DNA of 64,000 nt from contig NC_079878.1 in assembly GCF_029227915.1 (NCBI RefSeq), positions 3,350,001-3,414,000 of the forward strand, written 5' to 3'. Below the pieces are notes generated by a model that was not told the DNA's origin, ran no database searches, and saw only the letters and a program-made list of their open reading frames with translations. Position 1 is the first letter of the stretch. Every line of letters starts with the position of its first letter. Position numbers and translations under genes: made by a program. This document shows, piece by piece, positions 38,873 through 51,470 of the stretch. Origin of the DNA: Hydractinia symbiolongicarpus. Its lineage: Eukaryota > Cnidaria > Hydrozoa > Anthoathecata > Hydractiniidae.

Positions 38873-40443
38873 ATGAGACTTGTAGTTTTTAAAAATGTTT
38901 TCATTTTTGATGAGACGCTGAATAAAAGAAGTTTAATCGCGGGCAATCGAAAATCCGCCATTTCCCGTAAACCCCGGACTCGGCCCGTATAGTCAAAAGT
39001 ATACAAAGAAAGTACCCAGGGAGTAAACTCATTTCCCGAACGATTTTTTATATTATTTTTTCACCACTAAAACGCATGAGACTTGTAGTTTTTAAAAATG
39101 TTTACATTTTTGATGGGACGCTGAATAAAAGAAGCTTAATCGCCGGCACCTGAAAACCCGCGATTTCCCGTAAATCCCGGACTGGGCCCGTATAGTCAAA
39201 AGTATACAAAGAAAGTACCCAGGGAGTAAACTCATTTCCCGAACGATTTTTTAAATTATTTTTTCACCACTAAAACGCATGAGACTTGTAGTTTTTAAAA
39301 GTGTTTTCATTTTTGATGAGACGCTGAATAAAAGAAGTTTAATCGCCGGCAAAGGAAAACCCGCGATTTCCCGTAAATCCCGGACTCGGCCCGTATAGTC
39401 AAAAGTATACAAAGAAAGTACCCAGGGAGTTAACTCATTTCCCGAACGATTTTTTAAATTATTATTTCACCACTAAAGCCCATGAGACTTGTAGTTTTTA
39501 AAAATGTTTTCATTTTTGATGAGACGCTGAATAAAAGAAGTTTAATCGCCGGCAAACGAAAATCCGCCATTTCCCGTAAACCCCGGACTCGGCCCGTGTA
39601 GTCAAAAGTATACAAAGAAAGTACCCAGGGAGTAAACTCATTTCCCGAACAATTTTTTAAATTATTTTTTCACCACTAAAGCGCATGGGACTTGTAGTTT
39701 ACAAAAATGTTTTCATTTTTGATGAGACGCTGAATAAAAGAAGTTTAATCGCTGCCAAACGAAAACCTGCGATTTCCCGTAAATCCCGGACTCGGCCCGT
39801 ATAGTCAAAAGTATACAAAGAAAGTACCCAGGGAGTAAACTCATTTCCCGAACGATTTTTTAAATTATTATTTCACCACTAAAGCCCATGAGACTTGTAG
39901 TTTTTAAAAATGTTTTCATTTTTGATGAGACGCTGAATAAAAGAAGTTTAATCGCGGGCAATCGAAAATCCGCCATTTCCCGTAAACCCCGGACTCGGCC
40001 CGTATAGTCAAAAGTATACAAAGAAAGTACCCAGGGAGTAAACTCATTTCCCGAACGATTTTTTATATTATTTTTTCACCACTAAAACGCATGAGACTTG
40101 TAGTTTTTAAAAATGTTTACATTTTTGATGGGACGCTGAATAAAAGAAGCTTAATCGCCGGCACCTGAAAACCCGCGATTTCCCGTAAATCCCGGACTGG
40201 GCCCGTATAGTCAAAAGTATACAAAGAAAGTACCCAGGGAGTAAACTCATTTCCCGAACGATTTTTTAAATTATTTTTTCACCACTAAAACGCATGAGAC
40301 TTGTAGTTTTTAAAAGTGTTTTCATTTTTGATGAGACGCTGAATAAAAGAAGTTTAATCGCCGGCAAAGGAAAACCCGCGATTTCCCGTAAATCCCGGAC
40401 TCGGCCCGTATAGTCAAAAGTATACAAAGAAGGTACCCAGAGA
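38414..40443. repeat. Five-monomer tandem duplication (1015 bp period)
   Basis: GTTAAC at 38414 recurs at 39429, GGGCAATCGA at 38941 recurs at 39956, and GCACCTGAAAAC at 39146 recurs at 40161, each 1015 bp apart. The first copy overlaps the end of the eight-mer block, so this duplication came after the 1623 bp one. The copies stop matching within the unit starting at 40294 (GGGAGTTAAC against AGAGAGTAAAC). Confidence 0.88.
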
Positions 40444-42523
40444 GTAAACTCATTTCCCGAACGATTTTTTAAATTATTTTTTCACCACTAAAACGCATGA
40501 GACTTGTAGTTTGCAGAAATGTTTTCATTTTTGATGAGACGCTTAATGAAAGTGGTTTAATCGCCGGAAACGAAAACCCGCGATTTCCCGTAAATCCCGG
40601 ACTCGGCTGTATAGTCAAAAGTATACAAAGAAGGTACCCAGGGAGTAAACTCATTTCCCGAACGATTTTTTAAATTATTATTTCACCACTAAAGCCCATG
40701 AGACTTGTAGTTTTTAGAAATGTTTTCATTTTTGATGAGACGCTGAATAAAAGAAGTTTAATCGCCGGCAAAGGAAAACCCGCGACTTCCCGTATATCCC
40801 CGACTCGGCCCGTATAGTCAAAAGTATACAAAGAAAGTACCCAGGGAGTAAACTCATTTCCCGAATGATTTTTTAAATTATTTTTTCATCACTAAAACGC
40901 ATGAGACTTGTAGTTTTCAGAAATGTTTTCATTTTTGATGAGACGCTTAATGAAAGTGGTTTAATCGCCGGCAAACGAAAACCCGCGATTTCCCGTAAAT
41001 CCCGGGCTTGGCCCGTATAGTCGAATGTATACAAAGAAAGTACCCTGTGAGTAAACTCATTTTCAAAACGATTATTTAAATTATCTTTTCACCACTATAA
41101 CGCATGAGACTTGTAGTTATCAAAAATGTTTTCATTTTTGATGAGACGCTGAATAAAAGGAGTTTAATCGCCGGCAAACGAAAACCTGCCATTTCCCGTA
41201 AATCCTGGACTCGGCACGTATAGTCAAAAGTATACAAAGAAAGTACCCAGGGAGTAAACTCATTTCAAGAACGATTTTTTAAATTATTATTTCACCACTA
41301 AAGCCCATGAGACTTGCAGTTTTCAGAAATGTTTTCATTTTTGATGGGACGTTGAATAAAAGAAGTTTAATCGCCGGCAAACGAAAACCCGACATTTCCC
41401 GTAAACCCCGGACTCGGCCCGTATAGTCAAATGTATACAAAAGAAGTACCTAGGGAGTAAATTCATTTCCCGAACGATTTTTCAAATTATTATTTCACCA
41501 CTAAAGCCCATGAGACTTGTAGTTTTTAAAAATGTTTTCATTTTTGATGAGACGCTGAATAAAAGAAGTTTAATCGCCGGCAAACGAAAACCCGCGATTT
41601 CCCGTAAATCCCGAACTCGGCCCGTATAGTCAAAAGTATACAAAGAAGGTACCCAGGGAGTAAACTCATTTCCCGAACGATTTTTTAAATTATTTTTTCA
41701 CCACTAAAACGCATGAGACTTGTAGTTTGCAGAAATGTTTTCATTTTTGATGAGACGCTTAATGAAAGTGGTTTAATCGCCGGGAAACGAAAACCCGCGA
41801 TTTCCCGTAAATCCCGGACTCGGCCGTATAGTCAAAAGTATACAAAGAAGGTACCCAGGGAGTAAACTTATTTCCCGAACGATTTTTTAAATTATTATTT
41901 CACCACTAAAGCCCATGAAACTTGTAGTTTTTAGAAATGTTTTCATTTTTGATGAGACGCTGAATAAAAGAAGTTTAATCGCCGGCAAAGGAAAACCCGC
42001 GACTTCCCGTATATCCCCGACTCGGCCCGTATAGTCAAAAGTATACAAAGAAAGTACCCAGGGAGTAAACTCATTTCCCGAATGATTTTTTAAATTATTT
42101 TTTCACCACTAAAACGCATGAGACTTGTAGTTTTCAGAAATGTTTTCATTTTTGATGAGACGCTTAATGAAAGTGGTTTAATCGCCGGCAAACGAAAACC
42201 CGCGATTTCCCGTAAATCCCGGGCTTGGCCCGTATAGTCAAATGTATACAAAGAAAGTACCCTGTGAGTAAACTCATTTTCAAAACGATTATTTAAATTA
42301 TCTTTTCACCACTATAACGCATGAGACTTGTAGTTATCAAAAATGTTTTCATTTTTGATGAGACGCTGAATAAAAGGAGTTTAATCGCCGGCAAACGAAA
42401 ACCTGCCATTTCCCGTAAATCCTGGACTCGGCACGTATAGTCAAAAGTATACAAAGAAAGTACCCAGGGAGTATACTCATTTCAAGAACGATTTTTTAAA
42501 TTATTATTTCACCACTAAAGCCC
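40294..42523. repeat. Eleven-monomer HOR, copy 1 (2230 bp)
   Basis: Units from 40294 to 42321 reappear 2230 bp downstream. Shared marks include a 201 bp unit (40497, two separate one-base losses), CCGAATGATT, GACATTTCCCG and CCCATGAAAC (41915). The rare GAGTATACTC at about 42471 recurs at about 44701. Confidence 0.88.
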
Positions 42524-44753
42524 ATGAGACTTGTAGTTTTTAAAAGTGTTTTCATTTTTGATGAGACGCTGAATAAAAGAAGTTTAATCGCCGGCAAAGG
42601 AAAACCCGCGATTTCCCGTAAATCCCGGACTCGGCCCGTATAGTCAAAAGTATACAAAGAAGGTACCCAGAGAGTAAACTCATTTCCCGAACGATTTTTT
42701 AAATTATTTTTTCACCACTAAAACGCATGAGACTTGTAGTTTGCAGAAATGTTTTCATTTTTGATGAGACGCTTAATGAAAGTGGTTTAATCGCCGGAAA
42801 CGAAAACCCGCGATTTCCCGTAAATCCCGGACTCGGCCGTATAGTCAAAAGTATACAAAGAAGGTACCCAGGGAGTAAACTCATTTCCCGAACGATTTTT
42901 TAAATTATTATTTCACCACTAAAGCCCATGAGACTTGTAGTTTTTAGAAATGTTTTCATTTTTGATGAGACGCTGAATAAAAGAAGTTTAATCGCCGGCA
43001 AAGGAAAACCCGCGACTTCCAGTATATCCCCGACTCGGCCCGTATAGTCAAAAGTATACAAAGAAAGTACCCAGGGAGTAAACTCATTTCCCGAATGATT
43101 TTTTAAATTATTTTTTCACCACTAAAACGCATGAGACTTGTAGTTTTCAGAAATGTTTTCATTTTTGATGAGACGCTTAATGAAAGTGGTTTAATCGCCG
43201 GCAAACGAAAACCCGCGATTTCCCGTAAATCCCGGGCTTGGCACGTATAGTCGAATGTATACAAAGAAAGTACCCTGTGAGTAAACTCATTTTCAAAACG
43301 ATTATTTAAATTATCTTTTCACCACTATAACGCATGAGACTTGTAGTTATCAAAAATGTTTTCATTTTTGATGAGACGCTGAATAAAAGGAGTTTAATCG
43401 CCGGCAAACGAAAACCTGCCATTTCCCGTAAATCCTGGACTCGGCACGTATAGTCAAAAGTATACAAAGAAAGTACCCAGGGAGTAAACTCATTTCAAGA
43501 ACGATTTTTTAAATTATTATTTCACCACTAAAGCCCATGAGACTTGCAGTTTTCAGAAATGTTTTCATTTTTGATGGGACGTTGAATAAAAGAAGTTTAA
43601 TCGCCGGCAAACGAAAACCCGACATTTCCCGTAAACCCCGGACTCGGCCCGTATAGTCAAATGTATACAAAAGAAGTACCTAGGGAGTAAATTCATTTCC
43701 CGAACGATTTTTCAAATTATTATTTCACCACTAAAGCCCATGAGACTTGTAGTTTTTAAAAATGTTTTCATTTTTGATGAGACGCTGAATAAAAGAAGTT
43801 TAATCGCCGGCAAACGAAAACCCGCGATTTCCCGTAAATCCCGAACTCGGCCCGTATAGTCAAAAGTATACAAAGAAGGTACCCAGGGAGTAAACTCATT
43901 TCCCGAACGATTTTTTAAATTATTTTTTCACCACTAAAACGCATGAGACTTGTAGTTTGCAGAAATGTTTTCATTTTTGATGAGACGCTTAATGAAAGTG
44001 GTTTAATCGCCGGGACACGAAAACCCGCGATTTCCCGTAAATCCCGGACTCGGCCGTATAGTCAAAAGTATACAAAGAAGGTACCCAGGGAGTAAACTTA
44101 TTTCCCGAACGATTTTTTAAATTATTATTTCACCACTAAAGCCCATGAAACTTGTAGTTTTTAGAAATGTTTTCATTTTTGATGAGACGCTGAATAAAAG
44201 AAGTTTAATCGCCGGCAAAGGAAAACCCGCGACTTCCCGTATATCCCCGACTCGGCCCGTATAGTCAAAAGTATACAAAGAAAGTACCCAGGGAGTAAAC
44301 TCATTTCCCGAATGATTTTTTAAATTATTTTTTCACCACTAAAACGCATGAGACTTGTAGTTTTCAGAAATGTTTTCATTTTTGATGAGACGCTTAATGA
44401 AAGTGGTTTAATCGCCGGCAAACGAAAACCCGCGATTTCCCGTAAATCCCGGGCTTGGCCCGTATAGTCAAATGTATACAAAGAAAGTACCCTGTGAGTA
44501 AACTCATTTTCAAAACGATTATTTAAATTATCTTTTCACCACTATAACGCATGAGACTTGTAGTTATCAAAAATGTTTTCATTTTTGATGAGACGCTGAA
44601 TAAAAGGAGTTTAATCGCCGGCAAACGAAAACCTGCCATTTCCCGTAAATCCTGGACTCGGCACGTATAGTCAAAAGTATACAAAGAAAGTACCCAGGGA
44701 GTATACTCATTTCAAGAACGATTTTTTAAATTATTATTTCACCACTAAAGCCC
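42524..44753. repeat. Eleven-monomer HOR, copy 2 (2230 bp)
   Basis: Follows the order of copy 1. Its first unit (42524) has AAGCCCATGAG at the edge but then TTTAAAAGTG, as in 40294. That chimera places the crossover within the first tens of bases of the monomer. Confidence 0.88.
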
Positions 44754-47026
44754 ATGAGACTTGCAGTTTTCAGAAATGTTTTCATTTTTGATGGGACGTT
44801 GAATAAAAGAAGTTTAATCGCCGGCAAACGAAAACCCGACATTTCCCGTAAACCCCGGACTCGGCCCGTATAGTCAAATGTATACAAAAGAAGTACCTAG
44901 GGAGTAAATTCATTTCCCGAACGATTTTTTAAATTATTATTTCACCACTAAAGCCCATGAGACTTGTAGTTTTTAAAAATGTTTTCATTTTTGATGAGAC
45001 GCTGAATAAAAGAAGTTTAATCGCCGGCAAACGAAAACCCGCGATTTCCCGTAAATCCCGAACTCGGCCCGTATAGTCAAAAGTATACAAAGAAGGTACC
45101 CAGGGAGTAAACTCATTTCCCGAACGATTTTTTAAATTATTTTTTCACCACTAAAACGCATGAGACTTGTAGTTTGCAGAAATGTTTTCACTTTTGATGA
45201 GACGCTTAATGAAAGTGGTTTAATCGCCGGCAAACGAAAACCCGCGATTTCCCGTAAATCCCGGACTCGGCCGTATAGTCAAAAGTATACAAAGAAGGTA
45301 CCCAGGGAGTAAACTCATTTCCCGAACGATTTTTTAAATTATTTTTTCACCACTAAAATGCATGAGACTTGTAATTTTTAGAAATGTTTTCATTTTTGAT
45401 GAGACGTTTAATGAAAGTGGTTTAATCGCCGGCAAACGAAAACCCGCGATTTCCCGTAAATCCCGGGCTTGGCCCGTATAGTCAAATGTATACAAAGAAA
45501 GTACCCTGTGGGTAAACTCATTTCCAAAACGATTTTTTAAATTATCTTTTCACCACTAAAACGTATGAGACTTGTAGTTTTCAAAAATGTTTTCATTTTT
45601 GATGAGACGCAGAATAAAAGAAGTTTAATCGCCGGCAAACGAAAATCCGCCATTTCCCGTAAACCCCGGACTCGGCCCGTGTAGTCAAAAGTATACAAAG
45701 AAAGTACCCAGGGAGTAAACTCATTTCCCGAACAATTTTTTAAATTATTTTTTCACCACTAAAGCGCATGGGACTTGTAGTTTACAAAAATGTTTTCATT
45801 TTTGATGAGACGCTGAATAAAAGAAGTTTAATCGCCGCCAAACGAAAACCTGCGATTTCCCGTAAATCCCGGACTCGGCCCGTATAGTCAAAAGTATACA
45901 AAGAAAGTACCCAGGGAGTAAACTCATTTCCCGAACGATTTTTTAAATTATTATTTCACCACTAAAGCCCATGAGACTTGTAGTTTTTAAAAATGTTTTC
46001 ATTTTTGATGAGACGCTGAATAAAAGAAGTTTAATCGCCGGCAAACGAAAACCCGCGACTTCCCGTAAATCCCGGACTCGGGCCGTATAGTCAAAAGTAT
46101 ACAAAGAAAGTACCCAGGGAGTAAACTTATTTCCCGAACGATTTTTTAAATTATTTTTTCACCACTAAAACGCATGAGACTTGTAGTTTTCAGAAATGTT
46201 TTCATTTTTGATGAGACGCTTAATGAAAGTGGTTTAATCGCCGGCAAACGAAAACCCGCGATTTCCCGTAAATCCCGGGCTTGGCCCGGATAGTGGAATG
46301 CATACAAAGAAAGTACCCAGGGAGTAAACTCATTTCCCGAACCATTTTTTAAATTATTATTTAACCACTAAAGCCTATGAGACTTGTGGTTTTTAAAAAT
46401 GTTTTCATTTTTGATGAGACGCTGAATAAAAGAAGTTTAATCGCCGGCAAACGAAAACCCGCGACTTCCCGTAAATCCCCGACTCGGCCCGTATAGTCAA
46501 AAGTATACAAAGAAAGTACCCAGGGAGTAAACACATTTCACGAACAATTTTTTAAATTATTTTTTCACCACTTAAACGCATGAGACCTGTAGTTTTCAGA
46601 AATGTTTTCATTTTTGATGAGACGCTTAATGAAAGTGGTTTAATCGCCGGCAAACTAAAACCCGCGATTTCCCGTAAATCCCGGGCTTGGCGCGTATAGT
46701 CGAATGTGTACAAAGAAAGTACCCTGTGAGTAAACTCATTTCCAAAACGATTTTTTAAAGTATCTTTTCACCACTAAAACGCATGAGACTTTTAGTTTTC
46801 AAAAATGTTTTCATTTTTGATGAGACGCTGAAAAAAAGAAGTTTAATTGCCGGCAAACGAAAACCCGCCATTTCCCGTAAACCCCGGACTCGGCCCATAT
46901 AGTCAAAAGTATACAAAGAAAGTACCCGGGGAGTAAACTCATTTCAAATGTATACAAAGAAAGTACCCTGTGATTAAACTCATTTCCAAAACGGTTTTTT
47001 AAATTATTTTTTCACCACTAAAACGC
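44754..47026. repeat. Long-HOR copy ending in the 244 bp monomer
   Basis: Units 44754 to 46783 give the ordered classes from TTGCAG/GGGACGTTG through the 202 bp unit (45160), ATGCATGAG (45362), CGTATGAG (45565), GCATGGGAC (45768) and TTTAACCAC (46377) to the 244 bp unit. From 45565 to 46783 each anchor lies exactly 14846 bp after its counterpart in 30719-31937. Confidence 0.85.
46783..47026. repeat. 244 bp A/B fusion monomer (copy 3)
   Basis: The same 41 bp duplication and ATTTC/AAATGTATAC joint as copies 1 and 2, with private changes GACTTTTAG and ACGGTTTTTTAAA. Confidence 0.92.
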
Positions 47027-47228
47027 ATGAGACTTGTAGTTTTTAAAAATGTTTTCATTTTTGATGAGACGCTTATTAAAAGAAGTTTAATCGCCGGCAA
47101 ACGAAAACCGCCATTTCCCGTAAACCCCGGACTTGGCCCATATAGTCAAAAGTATACAAAGAAAGTACCCAGGGAGTAAACTCATTTCCCGAACAATTTT
47201 TTATATTATTTTTTCACCACTAAAACGC

Positions 47229-47414
47229 ATAGGATGTTTTCATTTTTGATGAGACGCTGAATAAAAGAAGCTTAATCGCCGGCACACGAAAACCCGCGAT
47301 TTCCCGTAAATCCCGGACTGGGCCCGTATAGTCAAAAGTATACAAAGAAAGTACCCAGGGAGTAAACTCATTTCCCGAACGATTTTTTAAATTATTTTTT
47401 CACCACTAAAACGC
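47229..47414. repeat. 186 bp monomer with 17 bp deletion
   Basis: ACGCAT is followed directly by AGGATGTTTTC, so most of GAGACTTGTAGTTTTT is lost. Its counterpart at 51471 is full length, so the deletion arose after that block was duplicated, or was repaired in it. Confidence 0.9.
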
Positions 47415-48022
47415 ATGAGACTTGTAGTTTTTAAAAATGTTTTCATTTTTGATGAGACGCTGAATAAAAGAAGTTTAATCGCCGGCAAAGGAAAACCCGC
47501 GATTTCCCGTAAATCCCGGACTCCGCCCGTATAGTCAAAAGTATACAAAGAAGGTACCCAGAGAGTAAACTCATTTCCCGAACCATTTTTTCAATTATTT
47601 TTTCACCACTAAAACGCATGAGACTTGTAGTTTGCAGAAATGTTTTCATTTTTTATGAGACGCTTAATGAAAGTGGTTTAATCGCCGGAAAACGAAAACC
47701 CGCGATTTCCCGTAAATCCCGGATTCGGCCGTATAGTCAAAAGTATACAAAGAAGGTACCCAGGGAGTAAACTCATTTCCTGAACGACTTTTTAAATTAT
47801 TATTTCACCACTAAAGCCCATGAGACTTGTAGTTTTTAGAAATGTTTTCATTTTTGATGAGACGCTTAATGAAAGTGGTTTAATCGCCGGCAAAGGAAAA
47901 CCCGCGACTTCCCGTAAATCCCCGACTCGGCCCGTATAGTCAAAAGTATACAAAGAAAGTACCCAGGGAGTAAACTCATTTCCCGAATGATTTTTTAAAT
48001 TATTTTTTCACCACTAAAACGC

Positions 48023-48833
48023 ATGGGACCTGTAGTTTTCAGAAATGTTTTCATTTTTGATGAGACGCTTAATGAAAGTGGTTTAATCGTCGGCAAACGA
48101 AAACCCGCGATTTCCCGTAAATCCCGGGCTTGGCCCGTATAGTCGAATGTATACAAGGAAAGTACCCTGTGAATAAACTCATTTCCAAAACGATTTTTTA
48201 ATGTATCTTTTCACCACTAAAACGCATGAGACTTGTAGTTTTCAAAAATGTTTTCATTTTTGATGAGACGCTGAATAAAAGAAGTTTAATCGCCGGCAAA
48301 CGAAAACCCGCCATTTCTTGTAAACCCCGGACTCGGCCCGTATAGTCGAATGCATACAAAGAAAGTACCCAGGAAGTAAACTCATTTCCCAAACGATTTT
48401 TTAAATTATTATTTAACCGCTAAAGCCCATGAGACTTGTAGTTTTTAAAAATGTTTCATTTTTGGTGAGACGCTAAATAAAAGAAGTTTAATCGCCGGCA
48501 AACGAAAACCCGCCACTTCCCGTAAATCCCCGACTCGGCCCGTATAGTCAAAAGTATACAAAGAAAGTACCCAGGGAGTAAACTCATTTCCCGAACGATT
48601 TTTTAAATTATTTTTTCACCACTAAAACGCATAAGACCTGTAATTTTCAGAAATGTTTTCAATTTTTATGAGACGCTTAATGAAAGTGGTTTAATCGCCG
48701 GCAAACGAAAACCCGCGATTTCCGGTAAATCCCGGGCTTGGCCCGTATAGTCGAATGTATACAAAGAAAGTACCCTGTGAGTAAACTCATTTCCAAAACG
48801 ATTTTTTAAATTATTTTTTCACCACTAAAACGC
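48023..48833. repeat. Four-monomer HOR, copy 1 (811 bp)
   Basis: Units 48023 (GCATGGGACC), 48226 (TAATGTATC upstream), 48429 (AACCGCTAAAG, GTTTCATTTTTGG) and 48631 (GCATAAGACC, TTTTCAATTTTTATG) recur 811 bp later. One unit is 202 bp. Confidence 0.92.
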
Positions 48834-49644
48834 ATGGGACCTGTAGTTTTCAGAAATGTTTTCATTTTTGATGAGACGCTTAATGAAAGTGGTTTAATCG
48901 TCGGCAAACGAAAACCCGCGATTTCCCGTAAATCCCGGGCTTGGCCCGTATAGTCGAATGTATACAAGGAAAGTACCCTGTGAATAAACTCATTTCCAAA
49001 ACGATTTTTTAATGTATCTTTTCACCACTAAAACGCATGAGACTTGTAGTTTTCAAAAATGTTTTCATTTTTGATGAGACGCTGAATAAAAGAAGTTTAA
49101 TCGCCGGCAAACGAAAACCCGCCATTTCTTGTAAACCCCGGACTCGGCCCGTATAGTCGAATGCATACAAAGAAAGTACCCAGGAAGTAAACTCATTTCC
49201 CAAACGATTTTTTAAATTATTATTTAACCGCTAAAGCCCATGAGACTTGTAGTTTTTAAAAATGTTTCATTTTTGGTGAGACGCTAAATAAAAGAAGTTT
49301 AATCGCCGGCAAACGAAAACGCGCCACTTCCCGTAAATCCCCGACTCGGCCCGTATAGTCAAAAGTATACAAAGAAAGTACCCAGGGAGTAAACTCATTT
49401 CCCGAACGATTTTTTAAATTATTTTTTCACCACTAAAACGCATAAGACCTGTAATTTTCAGAAATGTTTTCAATTTTTATGAGACGCTTAATGAAAGTGG
49501 TTTAATCGCCGGCAAACGAAAACCCGCGATTTCCGGTAAATCCCGGGCTTGGCCCGTATAGTCGAATGTATACAAAGAAAGTACCCTGTGAGTAAACTCA
49601 TTTCAAAAACGATTTTTTAAAGTATCTTTTCACCACTAAAACCC
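48834..49644. repeat. Four-monomer HOR, copy 2 (811 bp)
   Basis: Nearly identical to 48023-48833. Visible differences are one base in the third unit (AAAACGCGCCAC against AAAACCCGCCAC) and the 3' edge, where AAAGTATC replaces AAATTATT. Confidence 0.92.
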
Positions 49645-51470
49645 ATGAGACTTGTAGTTTTCAAAAATGTTTTCATTTTAGATGAGACGCTGAATAAAAG
49701 ATGTTTAATCGCCGGCAAACGAAAATCCGCCATTTCCCGTAAACCCCGGACCCGGCCCGTATAGTCAAAAGTATACAAAGAAAGTACCCAGGGAGTAAAC
49801 TCATTTCCCGAACGATTTTTTAAATTATTTTTTCACCACTAAAACGCATGGGACTTGTAGTTTACAAAAATGTTTTCATTTTTGATGAGACTCTGAATAA
49901 AAGAAGTTTAATCGCCGGCAAACGAAAACCTGCGATTTCCCGTAAATCCCGGACTCGGCCCGTATAGTCAAAAGTATACAAAGAACGTACCCAGGGAGTA
50001 AACTCATTTCCCGAACGATTTTTTAAATTATTATTTCACCACTAAAGCCCATGAGACTTGTAGTTTTTAGAAATGTTTTCATTTTTAATGAGACGCTGAA
50101 TAAAAGAAGTTTAATCGCCGGCAAACGAAGACCCGCGACTTCCCGTAAATCCCGGATTCGGGCCGTATAGTCAAAAGTATACAGAGAAAGTACCCAGGGA
50201 CTAAACTCATTTCCCGAACGATTTTTTAAATTATTTTTTCACCACTAAAACGCATGAGACTTGTAGTTTTCCGAAATGTTTTCATTTTTGATGAGACGCT
50301 TAATGAAAGTGGTTTAATCGCCGGCAAACGAAAACCCGCGATTTCCCGTAAATCCCGGACTTGGCCCGTATAGTCGAATGCATAAAAAGAAAATACCCAG
50401 GAAGTAAACTCATTTCCCGAACGATTTTTTAAATTATTATTTAACCACTAAAGCCCATGAGACTTGTAGTTTTTAAAAATGTTTTCATTTTTGATGAGAC
50501 GCTGAATAAAAGAAGTTTAATCGCCGGCAATCGAAAACCCGCGAATTCCCGTAATGCCCCGACTCGGCCCGTATTGTCAAAAGTATACAAAGAAAGTACC
50601 CAGGGAGTAAACTCATTTCCCGAACGATTTTTTAAATTATTATTTAACCACTAAAGCCCATGAGACTTGTAGTTTTTAAAAATGCTTCATTTTTTGTGAG
50701 ACGCTGAATAAAAGAAGTTTAATCGCCGGCAAACGATAACCCGCCACTTCCCGTAAATCCCCGACTCGGCCCGTATAGTCGAAAGTATACAAAGAAAGTA
50801 CCCAGGGAGTAAACTCATTTCCCGAACGATTTTTTAAATTATTTTTTCACCACTAAAACGCATGAGACCTGTAGTTTTCAGAAATGTTTTCATTTTTGAT
50901 GAGACGCTTGATGAAAGTGGTTTAATCGCCGGCAAACGAAAACCCGCGATTTCCCGTAAATCCCGGGCTTGGCCCGTATAGTCGAATGTATACAAAGAAA
51001 GTACCCTGTGAGTAAACTCATTTCCAAAACGATTTTTTAAAGTATCTTTTCACCACTAAAACGCATGGGACTTGTAGTTTACAAAAATGTTTTCACTTTT
51101 GATGAGACTATGAATAAAAGAAGTTTAATCGCCGGCAAACGAATACCTGCGATTTCCCGTAAATCCTGGACTCGGCCCGTATAGTCAAAAGTATACAAAG
51201 AAAGTACCCAGGGAGTAAACTCATTTCCCGAACGATTTTTTAAATTATTATTTCACCATTAAATCCCATGAGCCTTGTAGTTTTTAGAAATGTTTTCATT
51301 TTTGATGAGACGCTGAATAAAAGAAGTTTAATCGCCGGCAAACGAAAACCCGCGACTTCCCGTAAATCCCGGATTCGGGCCGTATAGTCAAAAGTATACA
51401 AAGAAAGTACCCAGGGACTAAACTCATTTCCCGAACAATTTTTTATATTATTTTTTCACCACTAAAACGC

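Larger units (their letters stand above)
47027..51470. repeat. HOR block with deletion monomer and 811 bp duplication
   Basis: Order: GCTTATTAAAAG-type unit (47027, 202 bp), the 186 bp unit (47229), 47415, the GGCCGTATAG unit (47618), 47820, then the two 811 bp four-mers, then 49645-51268. Much of it is repeated in 51471-54512. Unit 51268 ends GGGACTAAACTC then AACAATTTTTTATATT, marking the junction where the next copy begins. Confidence 0.82.
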
